64,000 bases of DNA from Necropsobacter rosorum (lineage in GTDB: Bacteria; Pseudomonadota; Gammaproteobacteria; Enterobacterales; Pasteurellaceae), in the NCBI GenBank assembly GCA_000751835.1, contig CCMQ01000006.1:372001-436000 (forward strand), given 5' to 3'. The translations under genes and the position numbers were made by a program. The notes under the pieces are model-generated. The model worked only from the letters and a program-made list of their open reading frames with translations. It ran no database searches and was not told the origin of the DNA. Positions within the stretch are counted from its first letter, which is position 1, and each line of letters starts with the position of its first letter. Positions 8,263-16,034 of the stretch are shown here, in pieces.

Positions 8263-9096
8263 CTAACCGCCCACCGCCATGCCGGATGTCATATGCAACG
8301 CATAAAACAGGCTGCGGCCGATTCCCTCGGCAAATAATGTCAGCAATACGGCGGTGCTTAGCCGGACCGCCTGCGGACGTTGGAACAGCAACCAGGCGGC
8401 AACCGCTAAACACAGCAAGCGCAGTGCGGTTAAATAGGCGAAATCCGGCACTAAATCCAGCGCCTGCTGAATACTGCTTTGGGTATGAGCAAGCTGGAAA
8501 ACCTGATAAACCGTTACCACCGCAATCAAACCGAGCGCAACCAAATGCAGCCACGGCAGCCCTTTCAGCACAGGATCGGACTGCGGATTTAACGCCAGCA
8601 ACCCATAAGCCAGCGCCGCACCGCCTACCGCTGCTGTGAGATAAAACTGCCAGCTTGTCAGCGCCGTATGCCAAGTAGGCACGGTAGGAATCTGGTATAA
8701 ATTCGCCATCATATACATAAACACCACGCCCAAAAGTGCGGTCAGAATTTGCCACGTTTTCGCCACCAGCGGCGGCAATTTATCGAATATCGCCAATAGC
8801 CAAAACAAGCCCGCCGTCGCAAAAAATGCCGCACCGCCGGCGATTTCATTACTGAGCATTGACTCGCCCACGCGGTTGAACGCGTTAAATGCACGCAGCG
8901 GCGAGCCTAAATGCAACATCGAGGCGATAAAGCCCACACCCAGCAGCGCCAATAACACAAACTGACGACGGTAAATCCGGCGGCTGTCGGCATGTCGGCT
9001 GCGCCACAGCACAACGCAAAAAATCAGCCACGCACCCACCGCACTTTGTGCCAGTACGGTGAACACAATCAGCGGTAATTCCACTAATCCATTCAT
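8263..9096 (-). CDS. dmsC: DMSO reductase membrane anchor subunit
   Basis: 277 residues, almost wholly hydrophobic with about eight membrane helices, the expected size for DmsC. It anchors DmsAB to the membrane and oxidises menaquinol. The N-terminal ELPLIVFTVLAQSAVGAW segment is typical of the family. It starts one base after dmsB ends, so the two are translationally linked. The operon dmsABC is read leftward from 12182. Two uptake signals are embedded in it. Confidence 0.93.
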   Translation of the reverse strand: MNGLVELPLIVFTVLAQSAVGAWLIFCVVLWRSRHADSRRIYRRQFVLLALLGVGFIASMLHLGSPLRAFNAFNRVGESMLSNEIAGGAAFFATAGLFWLLAIFDKLPPLVAKTWQILTALLGVVFMYMMANLYQIPTVPTWHTALTSWQFYLTAAVGGAALAYGLLALNPQSDPVLKGLPWLHLVALGLIAVVTVYQVFQLAHTQSSIQQALDLVPDFAYLTALRLLCLAVAAWLLFQRPQAVRLSTAVLLTLFAEGIGRSLFYALHMTSGMAVGG

Positions 9097-9097
9097 A

Positions 9098-9718
9098 TTA
9101 CACCTCTCTCGGATTGGCTAAAAAGCCGCTGTTATCCCCGCTGGAACGGGCATGTTTATTTGCTTTAACCACCAAATTGGGGCGGGTCAGTTCCGCCGGC
9201 GGCAACGGGGCGATAGACGCCTGCGTGCCGTATTTTTCACGCAATTGCGCAATCGGCGCAAAATCCAGCGCGCGTAACGGACAGGCATCCACGCAAATCG
9301 GTTTTTCACCCGCCTTCACGCGCGAATAACAGCCGTCGCACTTCGTCATATGTCCTTTTTGCGCGTCATATTGCGGCGCATCATAAGGACAGGCCATATG
9401 GCAATAACGGCAACCGATACAAATAGTCTCATCGACAAGCACAAAACCGTCCGCATTTTTGTGCATTGCGCCCGTCGGGCAGACTTCGGTGCAAACCGGA
9501 GCCGCACAGTGATTGCAGGAAACGGACAGATAATAAGCAAACACATTATGCCGATAACAACCGTTGTCGTCCTGCGACCAGTTGCCGCCGGCATATTCGT
9601 AAATCCGGCGAAAATTTACCGCCGCGCCTAAATCTTTATAATCCTTACAGGCCAACTCGCAGGTCTTACACCCGGTGCAACGTTCGGAGTCAAAATAAAA
9701 TCCATATTGTTCACCCAT
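9098..9718 (-). CDS. dmsB: DMSO reductase iron-sulfur subunit
   Basis: 206 residues, the length expected for DmsB. Four cysteine clusters for [4Fe-4S] centres are visible: CTGCKTCELAC near residue 16, CNHCAAPVCTEVCP near 69, CIGCRYCHMACP near 101, and CDGCYSRVKAGEKPICVDAC near 128. It carries electrons from the DmsC quinol site to the molybdenum centre in DmsA. The gene lies ten bases after dmsA and one base before dmsC. Confidence 0.96.
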   Translation of the reverse strand: MGEQYGFYFDSERCTGCKTCELACKDYKDLGAAVNFRRIYEYAGGNWSQDDNGCYRHNVFAYYLSVSCNHCAAPVCTEVCPTGAMHKNADGFVLVDETICIGCRYCHMACPYDAPQYDAQKGHMTKCDGCYSRVKAGEKPICVDACPLRALDFAPIAQLREKYGTQASIAPLPPAELTRPNLVVKANKHARSSGDNSGFLANPREV

Positions 9719-9728
9719 TTTTCACTCC

Positions 9729-12182
9729 TTACAGTTTTTCCACTTGAACAAGATTAGAATGCTGCGGATTGCCTTTTGCCAGCGGCGACGGGCGTTGCGT
9801 GGTGAGAACATTGACGCAGCCCGCATGATCCACCCGCTTGTCATCCGGTTCATACCACGCCCCTTCGCTGAGCGCCACCACGCCCGGTATGATGCGCGGT
9901 GTGACCTTGGCATGAATGCGTACCTCGCCGCGATCATTGTAAATACGAATCCTATCGCCGTTTTTAATGCCGCGCGGTTCGGCATCGGCCGGATTCATCC
10001 ACATTTCCTGCGGATTTGCCGCTTTTAATACCTCCACGTTGCCATAGGTAGAATGGGTACGCGCTTTATAGTGGAAACCGGTCATTTGCAGCGGATATTT
10101 CTGCATTAACGGATCGCCGAAATGCTCGAAACTGTCCGCATGTACCGGCAGCGGATGGATCACTTCATCATCTTTCAACTGCCAGCTGCGGGCAATTTCC
10201 GCCAAACGGGAGGAATAAATCTCGATTTTGCCGGACGGCGTTTGCAGCGGATTATTGAGCGGATCATCACGGAACGCTTGGTAAGCGATATAAAAACCGT
10301 TCGGATCAACTTTTTTGAAAATGCCCTGCTGTCTGAACTGGTCGAAATCCGGCAATTCCGGCAACTGCGCGCGGGATTGCGCATACAGATGACGCAGCCA
10401 TTGTTCCTGCGTGCGCCCTTCGGTAAACTGTTGTTTCACGCCCAGTTTTTCCGCCAGATCGGTTAACATATGGTAAATACTGCGGCATTCAAAAGACGGC
10501 GTAACTGCTTGATCGGCAAAAATCACATAATTCATATTCGCTACAAATGCGTCCAGACAGAAATCCATTTGTTCGGCGGTCATACAATCCGGCAACAGAA
10601 TATCGCTGTATTTCGCCGTCGACGTCATGTGATTATCAATCGTCACGATCATCTCGCACTGACTTTCATCCTGCAGAATATCATGGGTGCGGTTGATCTC
10701 GGCGTGTTGATTAATCAGACAGTTACTGGCGTAATTCCAGATGAATTTAATCGGTGCGGAGAGTTTTTCCACCCCGCGAATCCCGTCGCTCAAGGCGGTC
10801 ATTTCCGTGCCGCGCACAATGGCGTCCGTCCACAAAAACATCGGAATGCTGGCCCGTACCGGATTTTCCAGCGTCGGCATCCGCACAAAAGGCACGGCAT
10901 AAGCGCTTTCCCGTGCGCCGGTATTTCCGCCGCTGATCCCCACATTGCCGGTTAAAATCGGCAGCATCGCAATCGCGCGGGAAATCAGCTCGCCGTTACT
11001 GCGCCGCTGCGGCCCCCAGCCCTGAGCAATGTAAGCCGGCTTAGTGCTGCCGATTTCGCGCGCCAGCTTAATAATGCGCTCTGCCGGAATACCGGTAATT
11101 TTCGCCGCCCATGCCGGCGTTTTAGCGATACCGTCATCCCCTTGGCCTAAAATATAGGCTTTATAATGCCCGTTTTTCGGCGCCGTCGGCGGCAGCGTTT
11201 TTTCGTCATAACCGATGCAGTAGTTATCCAAAAACGCCTGATCCACCAAATTTTCGCGAATCATCACATAGGCCAGCGCCGACACCAGCGCCGCATCCGT
11301 TCCCGGGCGAATCGGAATCCACTCGTCTTCTTTGCCCACGCCGGTATCCGTATAACGCGGGTCAATCAGAATCATGCGGGCGTTGGATTTCGCTTTGGCC
11401 CGTTCAATACAATAGGTCAGCCCGCCGCCGCTCATCCGCGTTTCGGCCGGATTATTACCGAATAGCACAATCAGTTTGGTATTTTCAATATCCGCCATGC
11501 CGTTGCCGCGCGCCCAGCCGCCGCCGTAAGTGTAATCCAGCCCCACCGCAATTTGCGCCGTGCTGTAATCGCCGTAATGATTAAGATAACCGCCAATACA
11601 GTTCATTAACCGCGCCACCAGCGTCGAACCCGGCGGCCAGGATTTCGTCACCGTGCCGCCCAATGTGCCGGTGCCGTAATTTAAATAAATACTTTCGTTG
11701 CCGTATTTGGCGATATTTTGCCGTAAAGATTGCGCGATTTCCGTCAGCGCCTCATCCCAGCTGATGCGTTTAAATTTTCCCTCTCCCCGCTTGCCGACCC
11801 GTTTCATCGGGTATTTCAGACGATCCGGATTATACACCCGGCGGCGCATGGAACGCCCGCGCAGACAGGCGCGCACCTGATGATCCACATTATAGGTTTC
11901 GCTGCCCGTATTATCGGTTTCCACATATAAAATCCGGTTGTCTTTCACATGCATGCGCAGCGGACAACGGCTGCCGCAGTTTACCGTACAGGCCGACCAC
12001 ACCACTTTTTCCGCGCCGTTTTGCAGCGCACTTTTTGCCGTATTGCGTCCCGCCGTCGGTTCGGCCGCCAGCACATTAAACGGCAACGCAATCTCCGCTG
12101 CGATCACCGCCGCCCCGAAAGAAGAGCCTTTCTTCAAAAATGCTCTTCGGCTGATCTGCGGATTTAACTCCGATTTATCCAT
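9729..12182 (-). CDS. dmsA: DMSO reductase catalytic molybdopterin subunit
   Basis: 817 residues, full length. A twin-arginine signal (SRRAFLKK at residues 11-18, hydrophobic stretch, VLAA at about 40) sends the folded protein across the inner membrane. The N-terminal cluster motif Cys65-x3-Cys69-x3-Cys73...Cys106 (ACTVNCGSRCPL, RACLRGRS) is followed by the bis-MGD oxidoreductase domains; the serine ligand of Mo probably lies in the YGDYSTAQI segment. It reduces DMSO, TMAO and related S/N-oxides as the terminal step of anaerobic respiration. First gene of dmsABC, with a perfect FNR box 128 bases upstream. Confidence 0.96.
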   Translation of the reverse strand: MDKSELNPQISRRAFLKKGSSFGAAVIAAEIALPFNVLAAEPTAGRNTAKSALQNGAEKVVWSACTVNCGSRCPLRMHVKDNRILYVETDNTGSETYNVDHQVRACLRGRSMRRRVYNPDRLKYPMKRVGKRGEGKFKRISWDEALTEIAQSLRQNIAKYGNESIYLNYGTGTLGGTVTKSWPPGSTLVARLMNCIGGYLNHYGDYSTAQIAVGLDYTYGGGWARGNGMADIENTKLIVLFGNNPAETRMSGGGLTYCIERAKAKSNARMILIDPRYTDTGVGKEDEWIPIRPGTDAALVSALAYVMIRENLVDQAFLDNYCIGYDEKTLPPTAPKNGHYKAYILGQGDDGIAKTPAWAAKITGIPAERIIKLAREIGSTKPAYIAQGWGPQRRSNGELISRAIAMLPILTGNVGISGGNTGARESAYAVPFVRMPTLENPVRASIPMFLWTDAIVRGTEMTALSDGIRGVEKLSAPIKFIWNYASNCLINQHAEINRTHDILQDESQCEMIVTIDNHMTSTAKYSDILLPDCMTAEQMDFCLDAFVANMNYVIFADQAVTPSFECRSIYHMLTDLAEKLGVKQQFTEGRTQEQWLRHLYAQSRAQLPELPDFDQFRQQGIFKKVDPNGFYIAYQAFRDDPLNNPLQTPSGKIEIYSSRLAEIARSWQLKDDEVIHPLPVHADSFEHFGDPLMQKYPLQMTGFHYKARTHSTYGNVEVLKAANPQEMWMNPADAEPRGIKNGDRIRIYNDRGEVRIHAKVTPRIIPGVVALSEGAWYEPDDKRVDHAGCVNVLTTQRPSPLAKGNPQHSNLVQVEKL

Positions 12183-12260
12183 TCACTTTCCCCCGTTTTA
12201 ATATTGCTTAGTCGCAAAAAATCAGACCCGGATTTAACCATAATTCGGTAAATGAATGAT

Positions 12261-12274
12261 GTGATCCTGATCAT
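12261..12274. promoter_or_regulatory. Second FNR/CRP-like site upstream of dmsA
   Basis: GTGAT-CCTG-ATCAT; one base from FNR consensus in each half, also readable as TGTGA-N6-TCATA for CRP. It is centred 85 bases before the dmsA ATG, where an FNR class II site would give a leader of about 40 bases. Confidence 0.45.
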
Positions 12275-12309
12275 AAAAAATCCGACGCGTCTGATTAACC
12301 GCAAGAAAT

Positions 12310-12323
12310 TTGATAACAATCAA
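12310..12323. promoter_or_regulatory. Perfect FNR box upstream of dmsABC
   Basis: TTGAT-AACA-ATCAA matches the FNR consensus in all ten informative positions. It lies 128-141 bases before the dmsA start. It predicts oxygen-repressed, FNR-activated expression, as known for dms operons. Confidence 0.75.
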
Positions 12324-12635
12324 ACAGTTAAATAAGAATTATTCTTGATAAATAAAACGATGGAAAAATAAACCGCACTTTCCATAAGCCCAAAAGTGCG
12401 GTCTGAAATCCGACGGTTTTCGGCGGCTAAAGTGCGGTGAAAAATCGCGGCGTTTTGTGAAACCCAATAAAATGCCTGACGGCTTTCGTCCGTTCGTTTT
12501 TGTGATCTTTTCCACACTCTGCCAAAAATTTCCCGATTTCTTCGATTAACCGTTTGCAAAGGGAAACCATTTACATTATTGTTACATTCCTATTATAACT
12601 GTGTAATATTAATAACAACAAAAGAGGTAACTCCC

Positions 12636-13781
12636 ATGATTATTTCATCAGCCAACGACTATCGTGAAGCCGCGCGCCGTCGCGTGCCGCCTTTTATGTT
12701 TCACTATGCTGATGGCGGTTCCTATGCGGAACAAACCTTAAAACGCAATGTGACCGATCTGGAAAATATTGCGCTCAGACAGCGCGTACTGAAGGATATG
12801 TCTCATCTGGACACCGAAATCGACCTGTTCGGCGAGAAATTGTCTATGCCGGCCATTCTTGCTCCGGTAGGCGCACTCGGTATGTATGCGCGCCGCGGCG
12901 AAGTGCAGGCGGCCAAAGGCGCTGCCAACAGGAACATTCCGTTTACCCTCTCCACAGTTTCCATCTGCCCGATTGAAGAAGTAGCGCCGGCCATTAACCG
13001 TCCGATGTGGTTCCAGCTGTATGTATTAAAAGATCGCGGCTTTATGCGCAACGCGCTTGAGCGCGCCAAAGCCGCCGGCTGCTCCACGCTAGTATTTACC
13101 GTCGATATGCCGACTCCCGGCGCCCGCTATCGTGATATGCACTCCGGCATGAGCGGCCCGTATAAAGAAATCCGCCGCGTCATTCAGGGCGCAACCCATC
13201 CGTTCTGGGCCTGGGATGTGGGCATTAAAGGCAAACCGCACACCTTAGGCAACGTGTCGCATTATATGGGGAAACAAATCGGTCTGGATGATTATATCGG
13301 CTGGCTGACGGAAAACTTCGACCCGTCTATTTCGTGGAAAGATTTGGAATGGATCCGCGAATTCTGGGACGGCCCGATGGTCATCAAAGGCATTTTAGAC
13401 CCGAAAGACGCCAAAGACGCGGTACTTTTCGGTGCGGACGGTATCGTGGTGTCAAACCACGGCGGACGTCAGCTTGACGGCGTATTATCCAGCGCTCGCG
13501 CGTTGCCGCCGATCGCAGAGGCGGTGAAAGGACAAATCAAAATCCTAGCCGATTCCGGTATCCGCAACGGTCTGGACATCGTCAGAATGATCGCACTCGG
13601 TGCCGATGCCTGCATGCTCGGACGTTCTTACGTCTATGCTCTTGGCGCCGCCGGTCAGGCCGGTGTGGAAAATATGCTGGATATTTTCCAGAAAGAAATG
13701 CGCGTCGCCATGACGCTGACCAGCAATCAGAAAATCAGCGATATTACCCCGGAAGCGCTGGTCGATTTAAGCAAGCTGTAA
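12636..13781 (+). CDS. lldD: L-lactate dehydrogenase (FMN, quinone-linked)
   Basis: 381 residues starting at the ATG at 12636 (AGAGG upstream; residue-for-residue match to the enteric start [16 protein letters not shown]). An FMN-dependent alpha-hydroxyacid oxidase barrel on the inner face of the membrane, oxidising L-lactate to pyruvate and reducing quinone. The catalytic histidine and flanking arginine are in [10 protein letters not shown] (about residue 275); FMN phosphate contacts lie in [12 protein letters not shown]. Colinear with E. coli LldD throughout. A strong terminator separates it from the lactate permease gene, so the two are functionally but not necessarily transcriptionally linked. 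Confidence 0.96.
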   Translation: MIISSANDYREAARRRVPPFMFHYADGGSYAEQTLKRNVTDLENIALRQRVLKDMSHLDTEIDLFGEKLSMPAILAPVGALGMYARRGEVQAAKGAANRNIPFTLSTVSICPIEEVAPAINRPMWFQLYVLKDRGFMRNALERAKAAGCSTLVFTVDMPTPGARYRDMHSGMSGPYKEIRRVIQGATHPFWAWDVGIKGKPHTLGNVSHYMGKQIGLDDYIGWLTENFDPSISWKDLEWIREFWDGPMVIKGILDPKDAKDAVLFGADGIVVSNHGGRQLDGVLSSARALPPIAEAVKGQIKILADSGIRNGLDIVRMIALGADACMLGRSYVYALGAAGQAGVENMLDIFQKEMRVAMTLTSNQKISDITPEALVDLSKL

Positions 13782-13800
13782 TCCTGAGAGCTTAACCTGC

Positions 13801-13833
13801 AACGGCGTATGAAAAAACATACGCCGTTTTTTT
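13801..13833 (+). terminator. lldD terminator
   Basis: Perfect 11-bp stem AACGGCGTATG/CATACGCCGTT with a six-A loop and a run of T residues. Confidence 0.9.
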
Positions 13834-13937
13834 GTGTAAAAAACCGGTCTAATTTTGCCCGCACTTTCCTGCCTGCCGATATTGTTGTATTAATTTTAAA
13901 CAAATTAATGTTTTTTTACTTTAGTGTTAAAAAATAA

Positions 13938-13953
13938 TGTGATTATTGTCATA
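13938..13953. promoter_or_regulatory. Possible CRP site before the lactate permease
   Basis: TGTGA-TTATTG-TCATA; first half perfect, second half 4 of 5 to TCACA. A TAGAAT -10 candidate at 13993-13998 would put the site about 60 bases before transcription start, a normal class I position. The -35 is poor. Confidence 0.4.
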
Positions 13954-14013
13954 TTTTTTAACAAAGATTCTACATAAAATGTAAAAACTCAATAGAATGA
14001 TACTCCGTTTTAT

Positions 14014-15645
14014 ATGATTACATTCATTGATACCGTATGGAGTAGCTTTATGGCGCTTTTTTTAAGTCTCTTTCCGATTATTCTGTTGATTTATTTAATG
14101 GTAAAACGCAATGCGTTGCCTTCTTATGTGGCGCTGCCTTGGATCGCCGCCGTGGTGTTTCTCATTCAGCTGATATTCTTCGGCACCGATATTACCATCG
14201 TGAGTGCGAATATCGCCTCGGCGCTTATTGCGGTGCAAACACCGATCACCGTGATTTTCGGCGCGATTTTGTTTAACCGTTTTTCGGAAATTTCCGGCGC
14301 GACGGATATTTTACGCAAATGGCTGGGCAATATTAACCCGAACCCCGTCGCTCAGATAATGATCATCGGCTGGGCGTTCGCCTTTATGATTGAAGGCGCC
14401 AGCGGTTTCGGTACGCCTGCCGCGATTGCCGCGCCGATTCTGGTCGGTTTGGGCTTTCCCGCGTTAAAAGTGGCGATGCTGGCCTTGGTGATGAATTCGG
14501 TGCCGGTTTCCTTCGGCGCGGTGGGTACACCGACCTGGTTCGGTTTCGGCCCGTTAAACCTGAGCGAAGCGCAGATTCTTGAAATCGGCTCCATGTCGGC
14601 TTTAATCCACAGTATCGCCGCACTGGTTATTCCGCTGATGGCGCTGCGTTTTATCGTCAGCGGTAAAGCAATCCGGCAAAACATTCTGTTCATTTATCTG
14701 TCGGTATTTTCCTGCGTGATCCCTTATTTCCTGCTGGCGCAGGTCAATTATGAATTCCCGGCGCTGGTGGGCGGGGCAATCGGCTTACTGATTTCGATTT
14801 TTCTGGCCAATCGCGGTGTCGGTCTGGCGAAAAGCGAAAATAATCTGGATAACAACGCGGTCAGTGCCGGGCAAGTGGCCAAAGCGCTGTTCCCGACCGG
14901 GTTATTAATCGCTATCCTTATCGTAACCCGTTTACAGCAGCTGTCGTTTAAAGCAATGATGAACGACGCAACCTCTTGGTTCAGCGTGCAGTTGGGATCG
15001 CTGGGTACCTTCGACATCAGCCGCGGCCTAATTTTCAGTCTGAAAGATATTTTCGCCACCTCAATCAACGCCAGTTATAAACTGCTGTATGTGCCGGCGC
15101 TGATTCCGTTTGTGATTACCGTATTGATCGCCATTCCGGTCTTCGCCGTAAGCGGAGCCAAAAGCAAAGATATTTTTGTCGGCAGTTTCAAACAAACCCG
15201 CAATCCGTTCTTTGCGCTGGTCGGCGCCTTAATCATGGTGAATCTGATGCTGGTCGGCGGTGATAATTCCATGGTGAAAATCATCGGCAAAAGTTTTGCC
15301 GAAGCAACCGGCGAACATTGGACGGTATTCGCCTCTTATTTAGGCGCGGTAGGGGCGTTTTTCTCCGGCTCGAACACGGTGTCCAACCTGACTTTCGGCA
15401 GCGTACAGCTCTCCACCGCCGAACTCACCGGCTTATCCGCCACGCTGGTACTGGCGTTGCAATCCGTCGGCGGTGCGATGGGGAATATGGTGTGTATTAA
15501 TAATATCGTGGCGGTCAGTTCCGTGCTGAATATGAACAATACGGAAGGCGCAATCATCAAACGCACCGTCGTGCCGATGGTGGTGTACGGCATTATTGCG
15601 GCGATCAGCGCAATCATGATTATTCCGCTTTTCTATTCGTTATAA
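14014..15645 (+). CDS. lctP: L-lactate permease, LctP family
   Basis: 543 residues with about twelve to fourteen membrane helices, matching the lactate permease (LctP/LldP) family: VQTPITVIFGAILFNRFSE, IEGASGFGTPAAIAAP and the C-terminal FSGSNTVSNLTFG with VGGAMGNMVCINNIVAVSSV. It imports lactate with protons, feeding the neighbouring lldD. The start at 14014 has little ribosome-site support; the Met at 14050 follows GGAG at good spacing and is a real alternative, shortening the protein by 12 residues. It follows the lldD terminator and a possible CRP site. Confidence 0.94.
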   Translation: MITFIDTVWSSFMALFLSLFPIILLIYLMVKRNALPSYVALPWIAAVVFLIQLIFFGTDITIVSANIASALIAVQTPITVIFGAILFNRFSEISGATDILRKWLGNINPNPVAQIMIIGWAFAFMIEGASGFGTPAAIAAPILVGLGFPALKVAMLALVMNSVPVSFGAVGTPTWFGFGPLNLSEAQILEIGSMSALIHSIAALVIPLMALRFIVSGKAIRQNILFIYLSVFSCVIPYFLLAQVNYEFPALVGGAIGLLISIFLANRGVGLAKSENNLDNNAVSAGQVAKALFPTGLLIAILIVTRLQQLSFKAMMNDATSWFSVQLGSLGTFDISRGLIFSLKDIFATSINASYKLLYVPALIPFVITVLIAIPVFAVSGAKSKDIFVGSFKQTRNPFFALVGALIMVNLMLVGGDNSMVKIIGKSFAEATGEHWTVFASYLGAVGAFFSGSNTVSNLTFGSVQLSTAELTGLSATLVLALQSVGGAMGNMVCINNIVAVSSVLNMNNTEGAIIKRTVVPMVVYGIIAAISAIMIIPLFYSL

Positions 15646-15907
15646 ACTCAATGGCGGGCGGATACTCTCCGCCCTGTCATCCTTACGCCCGTGCGGCAGT
15701 ATCAGCTAACCGATTTACCTAAAAACGGTTGATTATTACACCGCACTTTTACCCCCTTTTACCTTGGCGTTAACGCCTCCTCTGTGCCGCATCGTCCGAT
15801 TGCCGGCGGCTTCGATGTGATAGTTAAAACAAAAAACGCCCCCATTACGATTATCCCCGATAAAATCGTCGTTCGCGCAAGCCATTCTGTACATATTTCA
15901 ATCTTAA

Positions 15908-15923
15908 TGTGACTTTTATCACA
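15908..15923. promoter_or_regulatory. Consensus CRP site of the heme receptor promoter
   Basis: TGTGA-CTTTTA-TCACA, both halves perfect. Centred about 72 bases before the predicted transcription start at ~15988, an acceptable class I position on the same helix face as -61.5. Confidence 0.7.
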
Positions 15924-15952
15924 GAATAAAAGCATTACTCACATTTCAGTAC

Positions 15953-15981
15953 TTGAATTTTTTTATTTCTCTGACTATGCT
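15953..15981 (+). promoter_or_regulatory. Predicted promoter of the heme receptor gene
   Basis: TTGAAT at 15953-15958 and TATGCT at 15976-15981 with exactly 17 bases between; start expected near 15988. Confidence 0.6.
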
Positions 15982-16000
15982 TTTGATCTTTTTTGAGAAT

Positions 16001-16019
16001 AGATCTCATTTTCATTATC
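16001..16019. promoter_or_regulatory. Fur-like hexamer array
   Basis: Read on the minus strand the stretch is GATAAT-GAAAAT-GAGATC, three adjacent hexamers of the Fur type. It lies just downstream of the predicted start and 16 bases before the ATG at 16035, where bound Fur would block transcription in iron-replete cells. Called from pattern only. Confidence 0.5.
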
Positions 16020-16034
16020 ACAAAGGGAAATAAC

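Larger units (their letters stand above)
12183..12635. other. Divergent control region between dmsA and lldD
   Basis: 453 bases without a convincing gene. It holds two FNR/CRP-like sites for dmsA (listed separately) and three uptake signals (12372, 12394, 12431), the first two an inverted pair. A possible lldD promoter is present: TTTACA at 12570-12575 and TTATAA at 12593-12598. An 80-codon minus-strand frame crossing the uptake signals is not believable as a gene. Confidence 0.6.
15646..16034. other. Intergenic region before the heme receptor gene
   Basis: 389 bases. It begins with a GC-rich hairpin after lctP (GGGCGGA...TCCGCCC, about 15658-15676) and an uptake signal near 15741. It ends with a compact promoter: a CRP palindrome, -35/-10 elements and a Fur-like array, each listed. 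The middle (about 15780-15890) shows no recognisable element. Confidence 0.6.

Noticed and set aside
12320..12559. 79-codon minus-strand open frame between dmsA and lldD
   Set aside because: It runs through three uptake signals and the FNR region, has no recognisable domain and no ribosome site; probably spurious.
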